A stretch of DNA of 64,000 nt from Pedomonas sp051304405 (GCF_051304405.1 NZ_JBPPGG010000004.1:322675-386674), one strand, 5' to 3'. Positions 43,667-52,733 are shown, counted from the first letter of the stretch. Numbers and translations are program-made. Notes: generated by a model not told the origin, from the sequence alone.

Positions 43667-44563
43667 ATGCACCCGCCCCCAGCGTTGAAGCCCGCTCTCG
43701 ACGCGCTTGCGCAGGCCATGGACGCGCGGTTCGACCGGTTGCTGACCGTGCCGGACGATCCGCGCCGCCGTCTCTACGAGGCCATGCGCCACGCCACCAT
43801 GGACGGCGGCAAGCGCATGCGCCCGCTGCTGACGGTTGCCGCCTGCGACCTGTTCGGCGTGGACAAGGAGCGCTCGCTGCGCGTCGCCCTCGCGATCGAA
43901 TGCGTGCATTGCTACAGCCTGGTTCATGACGACCTGCCGTGCATGGACGATGACGACATGCGGCGCGGCAAGCCCACGGTCCACAAGGCGTTCGACGAGG
44001 CGACCGCCGTGCTGGCGGGCGACGCGCTGCTGACGCTCGCCTTCGAGATTCTGGCGGACGAGGCCACGCACGAGGACCCCAACATCCGCGTCCAGCTCAT
44101 TCAGGAGCTGGCGAAGGCGGCGGGTCCGGCGGGCATGGTGGGCGGTCAGGCCATGGACCTGGCGGCGGAGACCACCACGTTCGACCTGCCGACCACGACC
44201 CGGCTCCAGCAGCTCAAGACCGGTGCCCTGCTCGCCGTCTGCATCGAGGCGGGCGCCACCATGGGCAAGGCCAGCGCGGATGTGCGGCAGCGCCTGCGCG
44301 CCTACGCGCACGACCTTGGCCTCGCGTTCCAGATCGCTGACGACCTGCTCGATGCGGAAGGCTCCTCCGCCCGCACCGGCAAGGCTGTCGCCAAGGATGC
44401 CGCCGCGGGCAAGGCCACCTTCGTGTCGCTGCTCGGCATCGAGCGGGCGCGCCAGCAGGCGGACTTCCTGATCGATCAGGCGATCGGACATCTGGCGAGC
44501 TTCGGCGCCGAGGCGGACCTGCTCCGCGCCATCGCGCGATTCGCCATTGAACGGGATCACTGA
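43667..44563 (+). CDS. ispA: Farnesyl diphosphate synthase
   Basis: A 298-residue trans-prenyltransferase that builds FPP from IPP and DMAPP. The first aspartate-rich motif is in SLVHDDLPCMDDDDMRRGKP, the second in FQIADDLLDAEG; GGKRMRPLL and the KTGALL segment complete the active site. It is co-transcribed with xseB. coaD follows 52 bp later. Confidence 0.96.
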   Translation: MHPPPALKPALDALAQAMDARFDRLLTVPDDPRRRLYEAMRHATMDGGKRMRPLLTVAACDLFGVDKERSLRVALAIECVHCYSLVHDDLPCMDDDDMRRGKPTVHKAFDEATAVLAGDALLTLAFEILADEATHEDPNIRVQLIQELAKAAGPAGMVGGQAMDLAAETTTFDLPTTTRLQQLKTGALLAVCIEAGATMGKASADVRQRLRAYAHDLGLAFQIADDLLDAEGSSARTGKAVAKDAAAGKATFVSLLGIERARQQADFLIDQAIGHLASFGAEADLLRAIARFAIERDH

Positions 44564-44615
44564 GGCCTCAGGCGCGCAGCCGGGCTTCGGCCAAGGGGGG
44601 ACAAGAGAAGACATC

Positions 44616-45128
44616 ATGGCAGATCAGTCGATTATCCATCGGCCTCGGGTCGGCGTGTACCCGGGTACGTTCGATCCCATCACCCGGGGGCACCTCGACA
44701 TCATCCGGCGCGGCGCCAAGCTGGTGGACCGGCTGGTGGTGGGCGTTGCCACCAATCCCTCCAAGTCCCCCATGTTCACGCTCGAGGAGCGGGTGACGCA
44801 GGTGCGGCGAGAGGCGGCCAAGGTGGCGCCGAACGTGGAAGTGGTCTCGTTCAACTCGCTGCTGATGAAGTTCGCCGAAAGCCAGGGCGCGGACGTCATC
44901 ATCCGCGGCCTGCGCGCGGTCTCGGATTTCGAGTACGAATTCCAGATGGCCGGCATGAACCAGAAGCTGAACCCGGACGTGGAGACCGTGTTTCTCATGG
45001 CGGATGTGGCGCTGCAGCCCATCGCCTCGCGTCTGGTGAAGGAAATTGCCATTTATGGCGGTGACATCACGGCCTTCGTGCCTGAAAGCATTGCCGAAGA
45101 GGTGCGGGCGCGGGTAGAGCGCAGATGA
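44616..45128 (+). CDS. coaD: Phosphopantetheine adenylyltransferase
   Basis: A 170-residue enzyme making dephospho-CoA from phosphopantetheine and ATP. The nucleotidyltransferase motif is GVYPGTFDPITRGHLDII; IIRGLRAVSDFEYEFQMAGM and the late SRLVKEIAIYGGD are typical of CoaD. Its stop overlaps the start of the PPIase gene (ATGA). Confidence 0.97.
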   Translation: MADQSIIHRPRVGVYPGTFDPITRGHLDIIRRGAKLVDRLVVGVATNPSKSPMFTLEERVTQVRREAAKVAPNVEVVSFNSLLMKFAESQGADVIIRGLRAVSDFEYEFQMAGMNQKLNPDVETVFLMADVALQPIASRLVKEIAIYGGDITAFVPESIAEEVRARVERR

Positions 45129-45757
45129 TGCAAAAAACAATTCAGAATCGACCGAGCGGGTTCCAACAGATGACGCGGCGCACGCTGCTGAGCCTCCTGG
45201 CGCTCCTCGGACTGACAGGAGGTGTTATGGCTCAGACTGAAACGAACGGCGTGCCGGCGGGCATCGACCGGGAAAACGTGCTGGTGATCGAACTTTCCAC
45301 CGGCGGCGTGGTGAAGATCGCCATGCGCCCGGACAAGGCCCCCAACCATGTCGAGCGCATCAAGCTGCTGGCCCGCGAGGGTTTCTACAACGGCACCATC
45401 TTCCACCGGGTGATCGAGGGCTTCATGGCCCAGGGCGGCGACCCGACCGGCACCGGCATGGGCGGCTCCCAGTACCCGGACCTGAAGGCCGAGTTCAACG
45501 ATCTGCCGCACCTGCGCGGCACCGCCTCCATGGCGCGCGCGGGCGATCCCGACAGCGCCAACAGCCAGTTCTTCATCTGCTTCCAGCCGTCGTTCTTCCT
45601 CGATGGCCAGTACACGGTGTGGGGCCGGGTGATCGAGGGCATGGAAGCCGTCGATGAAATCGCCCGCGGCGAGCCGCCGGCCAACCCGACCAAGATCGTC
45701 AGGGCCTATGTGGCCGCCGACGCCGCCAAGGCAGAGGGCGAGGGCGCGGCCGAGTAA
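45125..45757 (+). CDS. Exported cyclophilin-type peptidyl-prolyl isomerase
   Basis: A 210-residue protein with a signal segment (TRRTLLSLLALLGLTGGVMAQ) and a cyclophilin domain: NGTIFHRVIEGFMAQGGDPT, RGTASMARAGDPDSANSQFF and QYTVWGRVIEGMEAVDE. It speeds proline isomerisation in exported proteins. The ATG at 45125 overlaps the coaD stop; an ATG at 45170 gives a cleaner signal peptide and may be the real start. A terminator follows. Confidence 0.93.
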   Translation: MMQKTIQNRPSGFQQMTRRTLLSLLALLGLTGGVMAQTETNGVPAGIDRENVLVIELSTGGVVKIAMRPDKAPNHVERIKLLAREGFYNGTIFHRVIEGFMAQGGDPTGTGMGGSQYPDLKAEFNDLPHLRGTASMARAGDPDSANSQFFICFQPSFFLDGQYTVWGRVIEGMEAVDEIARGEPPANPTKIVRAYVAADAAKAEGEGAAE

Positions 45758-45783
45758 GCCGGGCGACACGTCTGCACGATGCG

Positions 45784-45811
45784 AAGGGGAGGCAACCGCC
45801 TCCCCTTTTTC
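45784..45811 (+). terminator. Terminator after the xseB-ispA-coaD-PPIase run
   Basis: AAGGGGAGGC (45784-45793) pairs with GCCTCCCCTT (45798-45807) over AACC, then TTTTC. Confidence 0.85.
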
Positions 45812-45897
45812 GTTCGAGAAGGGGGAGCGTTCTACGACCCTGGGCCGATGGCGGGGTGCCTGCGTCGATGTTAGAGTCCGTCAAAAGGAGAACGGCC

Positions 45898-46104
45898 ATG
45901 GTCGCATGCAGCGCAGGAAAAGAGACGCTCTACCGGGTGGATACCGGCCCGGCTCTTCCGGGCGAGGGCGTTTTCACCAACTGGCGCATGCCGGACGGCA
46001 GGCTCGTGGTCTCGATGCGGCGAGACGTCTATGAGGCCGCGTTGGAGGCAGCCAATACTGTTCTTCGTCGGATCATGAAAGAAAAAGAATATCTTAAACC
46101 GTGA
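45898..46104 (+). CDS. Small protein of unknown function (68 aa)
   Basis: A 68-residue protein with an AAAGGAG site seven bases before the ATG at 45898. The sequence TLYRVDTGPALPGEGVFTNW precedes a helical, basic C terminus (YEAALEAANTVLRRIMKEKE). I recognise no family. Its stop overlaps the next start as GTGA, so it is the first gene of a three-gene small operon. Confidence 0.65.
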   Translation: MVACSAGKETLYRVDTGPALPGEGVFTNWRMPDGRLVVSMRRDVYEAALEAANTVLRRIMKEKEYLKP

Positions 46105-46325
46105 CGACAAAGAGCCCGATATTTGAGACACTGCGGGTTGATGGTGGAAATGTGGAGGCGCTGACGGCTTACGCGCTCTACAAATGCCACAAGAGAGCCT
46201 GGGCGCGTGATTTCGAACGGGGGCATGGTCGCCCGCCGACCCAGGAGGAGAACATGGCCTTCGCACGGGCGGTCTCCACACCTGATCAGCTGGAGCGCAT
46301 CGCGAAGGCGCCCGGAACATGTTGA
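46101..46325 (+). CDS. Small protein, apparent N-terminal part of a split membrane protein (74 aa)
   Basis: A 74-residue protein, GTG start overlapping the upstream stop. It contains LTAYALYKCHKRAWARDFER, then HGRPPTQEENMAFARAV. This AYALYK-x-K ... G-R-x-P-T-x-E-E pattern resembles the N-terminal cytosolic half of an uncharacterised ~150-residue membrane protein that I recall from many proteobacteria. The membrane half is encoded next, in another frame, overlapping by seven bases. It is either a true split pair, a frameshift site, or a decayed gene. Confidence 0.6.
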   Translation: MTTKSPIFETLRVDGGNVEALTAYALYKCHKRAWARDFERGHGRPPTQEENMAFARAVSTPDQLERIAKAPGTC

Positions 46326-46564
46326 TCGTCTTTGCCCGGCAGTCGGTGGAAGACGTTCGCCCCATCATAGAACAGGAGGCAATCACGGCCGGGATCGAAC
46401 AGGCGGCGGCGCAAGTGGAGCTGCGCAGCTCTTTTGTCCGGCAGGTGGGGCAGGGGCTGGTGGCCACCGCAATCAATACATTCGTTTTGATCATGCTGGC
46501 CCTTGGCATCCGGTTGATGGGTGTGGATTTGCTTTCGGTGCTCAGCCAGATCGGCTCGGCGTAA
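46319..46564 (+). CDS. Small membrane protein, apparent C-terminal part of the split pair (81 aa)
   Basis: An 81-residue protein: an amphipathic helical N-terminal part (SVEDVRPIIEQEAITAGIEQ) and one hydrophobic segment (GQGLVATAINTFVLIMLALG) before the C terminus. It overlaps the 74-residue gene by 7 bp in the -1 frame. Joined by a frameshift, the two would make a ~150-residue cytosolic-plus-membrane protein of the expected form. Confidence 0.6.
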   Translation: MLIVFARQSVEDVRPIIEQEAITAGIEQAAAQVELRSSFVRQVGQGLVATAINTFVLIMLALGIRLMGVDLLSVLSQIGSA

Positions 46565-46634
46565 AGGACTTGGCGCACGTTCGGGGCTGTCTGGTTCGCA
46601 GGCATATACCCGTGAGTACGCCCGCGTCATGACG

Positions 46635-46744
46635 GGCACGTCCCGATCAAATCCTGTTCTTCAAATCCTGTCGTCCAGCGCGCCCCTGAAACGCGGCCCG
46701 GAAAACGAACAGGGGGTGCAGGGGGATTACAGATCCCCCTGCAT
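46635..46744. repeat. Palindrome-ended intergenic repeat, copy C (one end)
   Basis: It carries the inner block CACGTCCCGATCAAATCC (46637-46654), the outer block GCGGCCCGGAAAACGAA (46693-46709) and the hairpin TGCAGGGGGAT/ATCCCCCTGCA (46717-46743, 11-bp stem, 5-nt loop). The opposite end seen in copies A, B and D is absent. It lies between the small-gene operon and queA. Confidence 0.7.
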
Positions 46745-46861
46745 ATATCCTGTTGATCCACCTGTGCGCCTGTGGCGGCGACGGGCAAACCTCGGCGCTG
46801 CACAAATTGCGAAAACCGGCTACAAGGGCGGCCAGTTTTTCCCGCCGCAAGCGAGTAACCC

Positions 46862-47905
46862 ATGCGCGTAGACCTGTTCGACTTCGATTTGCCGGAGGAT
46901 CGCATCGCCCTGCGGCCGGCCTCCCCGCGCGACAGTGCGCGGATGCTGGTGGTGCATCCCGGCGGCGCGCTGGAGGACAGGGGCGTCCTTGATCTGCCGG
47001 AGTTCCTGCGTCCGGGCGACGTGCTGGTCTCCAACGACACCCGGGTGCTGCCGGCCCAGCTGTTCGGCACGCGGGGAGAGGCGAAGGTGGGCGTGACGCT
47101 GCACAAGCGGGTCGATGCCCGGCGCTGGCATGCGTTCGTGAAGAACGCCAAGCGGCTGCGTGCGGGCGACCGGGTGGTGTTCAGCCCGAACCTCTCCGCC
47201 GTTGTGGAGGACAAGCTGGCGGACGGCTCGGTTGCCTTCCTGTTCGAGTGCGAGGGGCCGGTGGAGGCGGCGCTGATGGAGGCGGGCACCATGCCGCTGC
47301 CGCCCTACATCGCCAGCCGCCGCCCGGCGGACGAGAAGGACGCGGAGGACTATCAGACCGTGTTTGCCCGTCATCAGGGCTCGGTTGCCGCGCCGACGGC
47401 GGGGCTGCACTTCACCGAGCGGCTGCTGGCGGCGCTTGATGCGCGCGGCGTCGAGCGGGTGACGGTGACGCTGCATGTGGGGGCGGGCACCTTCCTGCCG
47501 GTGAAGGTGGAGGACACCACCGCCCACCGGATGCACAGCGAATGGGGCGAGGTGACGCCGGAGGTGGCGGCGAAGCTCAACGCGGTGAAGGCGCGGGGCG
47601 GGCGGATCGTGTGCGTTGGCACCACGTCGCTGCGCCTGATCGAGAGCGCGGCGGACGAGAGCGGCGTCATCCACCCGTTCAAGGCGGAGACGGACATCTT
47701 CATCACCCCCGGCTATCGCTTTCGGGCGGTCGATGTGCTGATGACCAACTTCCACCTGCCGAAATCGACCCTTTTCATGCTGGTCTCCGCCTTCTCCGGC
47801 CTTGAGACCATGAAGGCGGCCTACGCCCACGCCATCGCCAGCGGGTACCGGTTCTATTCCTACGGTGACGCCAGCCTGCTGTTCCGCTACGAGGCCAAGT
47901 CATGA
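46862..47905 (+). CDS. queA: S-adenosylmethionine:tRNA ribosyltransferase-isomerase
   Basis: A 347-residue QueA, which builds epoxyqueuosine on tRNA. Family segments include VDLFDFDLPEDRIALRPA, VLVSNDTRVLPAQLFG, HQGSVAAPTAGLHFTERLL, LHVGAGTFLPVKVEDTTAHR and VGTTSLRLIES. Its stop overlaps the tgt start by four bases, so both queuosine enzymes are made from one mRNA. Confidence 0.97.
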   Translation: MRVDLFDFDLPEDRIALRPASPRDSARMLVVHPGGALEDRGVLDLPEFLRPGDVLVSNDTRVLPAQLFGTRGEAKVGVTLHKRVDARRWHAFVKNAKRLRAGDRVVFSPNLSAVVEDKLADGSVAFLFECEGPVEAALMEAGTMPLPPYIASRRPADEKDAEDYQTVFARHQGSVAAPTAGLHFTERLLAALDARGVERVTVTLHVGAGTFLPVKVEDTTAHRMHSEWGEVTPEVAAKLNAVKARGGRIVCVGTTSLRLIESAADESGVIHPFKAETDIFITPGYRFRAVDVLMTNFHLPKSTLFMLVSAFSGLETMKAAYAHAIASGYRFYSYGDASLLFRYEAKS

Positions 47906-49038
47906 GCGAGCGTTTCAAATTCGAGATCAAGGCGACGGACGGCAAGGCCCGCACCGGCGTCATCCACATGCTGCGCGGCGAGATCCGCACGCCCGCCTTC
48001 ATGCCGGTGGGCACGGCCGCCACGGTGAAGGCCATGCGCGTCGAGGAGGTGCGGGCGACGGGCGCGGACATCATCCTCGGGAACACCTACCACCTGATGC
48101 TGCGGCCGACCGCGGAGCGGATCGCGCGGCTGGGCGGCCTGCATAAATTCATGAACTGGCACCGGCCGATCCTGACGGATTCCGGCGGCTATCAGGTCAT
48201 GTCGCTGTCTTCCCTGCGCAAGATCACGGAGGAGGGCGTCGCCTTTGCGTCCCATATCGACGGGTCGCGGCATGTCCTGACGCCGGAGCGCTCCATGGAA
48301 ATCCAGCGCCTGCTGGGCTCGGACATCGTGATGGCGTTCGACGAGTGCACGCCGCACCCGGCCAGCCACGAGGTCGCCGCCCGGTCCATGCGCATGTCCA
48401 TGCGCTGGGCCAGGCGCTCGCGCGACGGGTTCGACAGCGGTGAGGAACACGCCGCCCGCGCCGCCCTGTTCGGCATCCAGCAGGGCAGCCTCTATCAGGA
48501 CCTGCGCAAGGAATCCGCCGAGCGGCTCATCGAGATCGGCTTCGACGGCTATGCGATCGGCGGCCTTGCCGTCGGCGAGGGACAGGGGCCGATGTTCGAG
48601 GTGCTGGACTACGCGCCCGGCTTCCTGCCCGCCGACCGGCCGCGCTACCTGATGGGCGTGGGCAAGCCGGATGACATCGTGGGCGCGGTGCTGCGCGGGG
48701 TCGACATGTTCGACTGCGTGCTGCCCACCCGCTCGGGCCGCAACGGGCAGGCGTTCACCAGCCACGGGCCGGTCAACATCCGCAACGCCAAACACAAGGA
48801 AGACACCGGGCCGCTCGACCCCGAATGCTCCTGCCCGGTGTGCACCACCTACAGCCGCGCCTACCTGCACCATCTGGTGAAGGCGGGCGAAATCCTCGGC
48901 GCCATGCTGATGACCCAGCACAACATCCACTTCTACCAGACCATGATGCAGGGCCTGCGCGACGCCATCGCCGAAGGTCGGGTGGACGCCCACGCCCGGG
49001 CCTTCCTGGAGAAGTACAAGGGCGGCCAGGAAGGGTAG
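47902..49038 (+). CDS. tgt: tRNA-guanine transglycosylase
   Basis: A 378-residue enzyme exchanging guanine for preQ1 at the wobble position of GUN-anticodon tRNAs. DSGGYQVMSLSSLRKITEEG, VMAFDECTPHPA, GGLAVGEGQ, MGVGKPDDIV and the C-terminal zinc site (CSCPVCTTYSRAYLHHL) are diagnostic. It is translationally coupled to queA. Repeat copy D follows. Confidence 0.97.
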   Translation: MSERFKFEIKATDGKARTGVIHMLRGEIRTPAFMPVGTAATVKAMRVEEVRATGADIILGNTYHLMLRPTAERIARLGGLHKFMNWHRPILTDSGGYQVMSLSSLRKITEEGVAFASHIDGSRHVLTPERSMEIQRLLGSDIVMAFDECTPHPASHEVAARSMRMSMRWARRSRDGFDSGEEHAARAALFGIQQGSLYQDLRKESAERLIEIGFDGYAIGGLAVGEGQGPMFEVLDYAPGFLPADRPRYLMGVGKPDDIVGAVLRGVDMFDCVLPTRSGRNGQAFTSHGPVNIRNAKHKEDTGPLDPECSCPVCTTYSRAYLHHLVKAGEILGAMLMTQHNIHFYQTMMQGLRDAIAEGRVDAHARAFLEKYKGGQEG

Positions 49039-49072
49039 GAGAGGCGGGAGGTTTATTCGGGAAATCGAGATC

Positions 49073-49328
49073 TGCAGGAGGGGCTTGCCCCTCCTGCACC
49101 TCCCGTTCCTTAATCGGGACGTGCGAGGGGGAAGGTGGGCGTAGGACTGGATTTGTCTTGTCCGGTCGCGCCCTTGTCCGCCTCGATGCCAGCCTTGCTG
49201 CCGTTTCAGAAGGCGCCTCCGGTTCTGCCGGGCGCGGCCCGTTCAGTCCCCTGTCTCCAGAAGTCGCCTGGGCGGATGTCAGGCGCGGCCCGGTAAACGA
49301 ACGGGGTGCAGGGGTCCAAGACCCCTGC
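49073..49328. repeat. Palindrome-ended intergenic repeat, copy D
   Basis: This copy fills the 306-bp gap between convergent tgt and phaC. The left hairpin is TGCAGGAGGGGC/GCCCCTCCTGCA (49073-49098, 12-bp stem). The right end has GCGGCCCGGTAAACGAA (49285-49301) and the hairpin GCAGGGGTC/GACCCCTGC (49308-49328). The inner block CTCCGGTTCTGCCGGGCGCG followed by GCCCGTTCAGTCCCC (about 49215-49250) matches copy A. Confidence 0.8.
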
Positions 49329-49344
49329 CCTGCGGAGCAGAAAC

Positions 49345-51147
49345 CTACCGCATCTGCACATACCGCCCCGGCGCGTCCTCGATTGCCGGATAGTCCGGGT
49401 GGCTGCCGGGGATGCGCGCCGGAACGTCGGGCCCGAGTTGGGGCGCGAGCCAGGCCTTCCAGTCCGGCCACCAGGAGCCCGGCCGCTCCTCGGCGCGGGC
49501 GAGGAAGTCGTCCAGCGTCTCGGGGAGTGTCTCCGCCAGGTGGTCGCTCACCCAGTGCTGGTATTTGCGCGCCTCGGGCGGGTTGACGACGCCCGCGATG
49601 TGGCCCGAGCCCGCCAACACGAACCGCAGCGGGCCGGAGAGGTGGCGGGTGAGCTTGTAGACCGACCGCGCCGGGGCGATGTGGTCTTCCCGCCCGGCCT
49701 GAATGTAGGCGGGGATCCGGATGCGGGTGAGATCGATCGGCACGCCCGCAAGGGTGATGCCGCCGGGCTGGACCAGCCGGTTGTCCAGATACATGTCCCG
49801 CAGATATTCCATCAGCATGGCGCGGGGCAGGCGGGTTGAATCCGAGTTCCAGAACAGGAGGTCGAAGGGCGGCGGCTCGCGGCCCAGGAGGTAGTTGTTG
49901 ACCACGTAGTTCCAGATCAGGTCGTTGGCGCGCAGCATGTTGAAGGTGGCGGCCATGTAGCGGGAGTCGAGAACGCCGGTCTCGGCACACAGCTGCTCCA
50001 GCGTCTGCAACTGGGTTTCATCGACCAGCGCGCGCAGGTCGCCCGCCTCGGAGAAATCCACCTGCGCGGTGAAGAAGGTGGCGGAGGAGACCAGATCCTC
50101 GCGCCCCTGCGCCGCCAGCCACGCCAGCGTCGGGGCGAGCATGGTCCCGGCCACGCAATAGCCGATGGTGTGGACGGAAGGCGCGTCGCAGATGGTGCGC
50201 ACCGTCTCCATCGCCGTGATGAAGCCTTCCTGCATGTAGTGCGCGAGGCCGACGTCCTGATGCTCGGGGCCGGGGTTGACCCACGAGATCACGAACACCG
50301 TGAACCCCTGTTCGACGCACCACCGCACGAAGGACTTCTGGGGCGTCAGATCAAGGATGTAGAACTTGTTGATCCACGGCGGCGCGATGAGAATGGGGAT
50401 CTGGCGCACCGTGTCGGTGACGGGCTGGTACTGGATGAGCTGGAACAGCCGGTTCTCGAACACCACCTTGCCGGGCGTGGCGGCCACGTTCTCGCCCACG
50501 GTGAAGGCGGCCTCGTCCGTCAGGCTGATGAAGCCCTTCTCCAGATCGTTCAGCAGGTTCTCGAAGCCGCGCAGCAGGTTCTGCCCCTGCTCCTCGAGGG
50601 TGGCTTTCATCACCTGCGGATTGAGGTGCGGGAAGTTGGACGGGGCGAGCGCGTCCGCCCACTGCCGGGCGAAAAAGCGCAGCTTGGTGCGGGAGGCGTC
50701 GTCCAGCCCCTCGATGCCCTCCATCAGGCGCAGCCAGTGCTCGCTGGCCAGCAGATAGCTCTGGCGCATCAGGTCGAACGCCGGGTGGGACTGCCACTCG
50801 GGCGCGGCAAAGCGGCGATCGCTCCGGGCCTCCTCCTGCGGCGCGGCCTCGCCCGCGGGCGGAGTGAGACTCTGGGCGGCCGCCTGCCAGAGCGCGGAGA
50901 CCTCCTGCAGAAACCGCGTCTGGTGGTCCATCAGCCGGTGGGGGTTGGACAGAAGGCTGGCCCCCACCCGGGCCCCGAGGGGCAGGAGGCCGAAGGGGTC
51001 GAGCGGCAGGGGGCGACTCGCCCGGCTCTGGCGCAGCCAGAACTCCAGCTGGAGCTGCTGGGCGCGCCCCAACAGACGCATCCAGTGTTGGAATCTTTCA
51101 TAAGACCCCGATTGTGCCAGCCCGTATAACGTATTTTGGTCGGTCAT
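49345..51147 (-). CDS. phaC: Class I poly(R)-hydroxyalkanoate synthase
   Basis: A 600-residue PHA synthase polymerising (R)-3-hydroxyacyl-CoA into storage granules. The lipase-like box holds the catalytic Cys (HTIGYCVAGTML), with the Asp in QAGREDHIAP and the His in LAGSGHIAGVVNPP. The N-terminal and core segments PPWINKFYILDLTPQKSFVR and VISWVNPGPEH are typical of class I. It is divergent from alaC. No other PHA gene is visible. Confidence 0.97.
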   Translation of the reverse strand: MTDQNTLYGLAQSGSYERFQHWMRLLGRAQQLQLEFWLRQSRASRPLPLDPFGLLPLGARVGASLLSNPHRLMDHQTRFLQEVSALWQAAAQSLTPPAGEAAPQEEARSDRRFAAPEWQSHPAFDLMRQSYLLASEHWLRLMEGIEGLDDASRTKLRFFARQWADALAPSNFPHLNPQVMKATLEEQGQNLLRGFENLLNDLEKGFISLTDEAAFTVGENVAATPGKVVFENRLFQLIQYQPVTDTVRQIPILIAPPWINKFYILDLTPQKSFVRWCVEQGFTVFVISWVNPGPEHQDVGLAHYMQEGFITAMETVRTICDAPSVHTIGYCVAGTMLAPTLAWLAAQGREDLVSSATFFTAQVDFSEAGDLRALVDETQLQTLEQLCAETGVLDSRYMAATFNMLRANDLIWNYVVNNYLLGREPPPFDLLFWNSDSTRLPRAMLMEYLRDMYLDNRLVQPGGITLAGVPIDLTRIRIPAYIQAGREDHIAPARSVYKLTRHLSGPLRFVLAGSGHIAGVVNPPEARKYQHWVSDHLAETLPETLDDFLARAEERPGSWWPDWKAWLAPQLGPDVPARIPGSHPDYPAIEDAPGRYVQMR

Positions 51148-51310
51148 CGAAATTTTCTTGCGCCTGTTCGCGATAAAGCGGGGCTACCTGACGCCATTCA
51201 TACTCGCCTTCGATTCCGCCACGGCCTATAAGACTGGCTGGCTTGCCGAGCCTAACCCAGCGTCGGGATGGACGGAAGCCGCTTACATTCAAACATGAAG
51301 GTTCAGACCA

Positions 51311-52528
51311 ATGATCGATGAGGAATTCTATCGCGTGAAGCGCCTGCCGCCCTATGTGTTCGCGGAAGTGAACGCAATGAAGGCAGCCGCCCGAGCGCGT
51401 GGCGAAGACATCATCGATCTGGGCATGGGCAACCCGGATACGCCGCCGCCGGCCCACGTGATCGAGAAGCTTGCCGAAGTCGCGCGCAAGCCGGATGCCC
51501 ATGGCTACTCCGCCTCCAAGGGCATCAAGGGTCTGCGCAAGGCGCAGGCTGCCTACTATGCCCGCCGTTTCGGCGTCGAGCTGGACCCGGAGACGGAAGT
51601 GGTCGTCACCCTCGGCTCCAAGGAGGGGCTGGCCAACCTCGCCCAGGCGATCACCGCGCCGGGCGACATTATTCTCGCGCCCAACCCGAGCTATCCCATT
51701 CACGCCTTCGGCTTCATCATCGCGGGCGCGGCCATTCGCCATGTCCCTGCCGCGCCGGGGCCGGATTTCATGAAGAGCCTTGAGAACGCGGTGCGCTACA
51801 GCGTGCCCAAGCCGACGGCCATCGTGATGGGCTACCCGTCCAACCCCACCGCGCAGGTGGTGGGTCTGGACTTCTACGCCGAGGTGGTGGACTTCTGCCG
51901 CAAGCACGAGATCTGGGTGCTCTCCGATCTCGCCTATGCGGAGATCTACTTCGACAACAACCCGCCGCCCTCCATCCTTCAGGTGCCGGGCGCGAAGGAC
52001 GTGGCGGTGGAGTTCACCTCCATGTCCAAGACCTACAGCATGGCCGGCTGGCGCGTGGGCTTTGCCGTTGGCAACAAGAAGCTCATCCAGGCGCTCACCC
52101 GGGTGAAGTCGTACCTCGACTACGGTGCGTTCACGCCGATCCAGGCGGCGGCTGTCGCCGCGCTCAATGGCCCGCAGGACTGCATCGAGCAGGCCCGCCA
52201 GCTCTACAAGCAGCGGCGCGACGTGCTGGTGGAAAGCTTCGCCCGCGCCGGGTGGGAGGTGCCGCCGCCGCCCGCCTCCATGTTCGCCTGGGTGCCGGTT
52301 CCGGCACCCTTCCGCGAGATGGGCGCGCTGGAGTTCTCCAAGAAGCTGCTCACCCAGGCGCAGGTGGCGGTGGCGCCGGGTGTCGGCTTCGGCGAGCTGG
52401 GCGAGGGCTATGTGCGAATCGCGCTGGTGGAGAACGAGCACCGCATCCGCCAGGCGGCCCGCAACATCCGCCGGTTCTTCCAGGCCGAAGGGCTGAATGT
52501 GCCCGGCCCGAAAGCTGCGGCCGAATAG
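51311..52528 (+). CDS. alaC: Alanine/LL-DAP-type class I aminotransferase
   Basis: A 405-residue PLP-dependent transaminase. DLGMGNPDTPPPAHVIEKL, YSASKGIKGLRKAQAAYY and the PLP-lysine segment FTSMSKTYSMAGWRVGFAVG are those of the AlaC group (glutamate-pyruvate transaminase), often annotated as aspartate or LL-diaminopimelate aminotransferase. Substrate preference is not decidable here. It sits before hom, its usual neighbour in alphaproteobacteria. Confidence 0.9.
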   Translation: MIDEEFYRVKRLPPYVFAEVNAMKAAARARGEDIIDLGMGNPDTPPPAHVIEKLAEVARKPDAHGYSASKGIKGLRKAQAAYYARRFGVELDPETEVVVTLGSKEGLANLAQAITAPGDIILAPNPSYPIHAFGFIIAGAAIRHVPAAPGPDFMKSLENAVRYSVPKPTAIVMGYPSNPTAQVVGLDFYAEVVDFCRKHEIWVLSDLAYAEIYFDNNPPPSILQVPGAKDVAVEFTSMSKTYSMAGWRVGFAVGNKKLIQALTRVKSYLDYGAFTPIQAAAVAALNGPQDCIEQARQLYKQRRDVLVESFARAGWEVPPPPASMFAWVPVPAPFREMGALEFSKKLLTQAQVAVAPGVGFGELGEGYVRIALVENEHRIRQAARNIRRFFQAEGLNVPGPKAAAE

Positions 52529-52545
52529 CCGCATGTCCATGCCAA

Positions 52546-52617
52546 GGGCGGCCCGGCCCGAGCGGCGGGCCGCCCGAAGCAGAGCAACTGCATGGCCGGG
52601 GCTGCTCCCGGCCATGC
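52546..52617 (+). other. Two strong hairpins between alaC and hom
   Basis: GGGCGGCCCG/CGGGCCGCCC (52546-52575, 10-bp stem) and GCATGGCCGGG/CCCGGCCATGC (52590-52617, 11-bp stem, 6-nt loop) lie in the 205-bp alaC-hom gap. Neither has a T tract. They may terminate via Rho, process the mRNA or attenuate hom. Confidence 0.5.
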
Positions 52618-52733
52618 GCATCCGGCGCGGTCCGCACGAGACCCGGGGTGGCGGCAGCTTGGCACGGACGCGCAAGCCCTAGCCAAAGCCTTTGACACTC
52701 GCTAGGACCATCGCCGATGGGAATGGGATGAGA

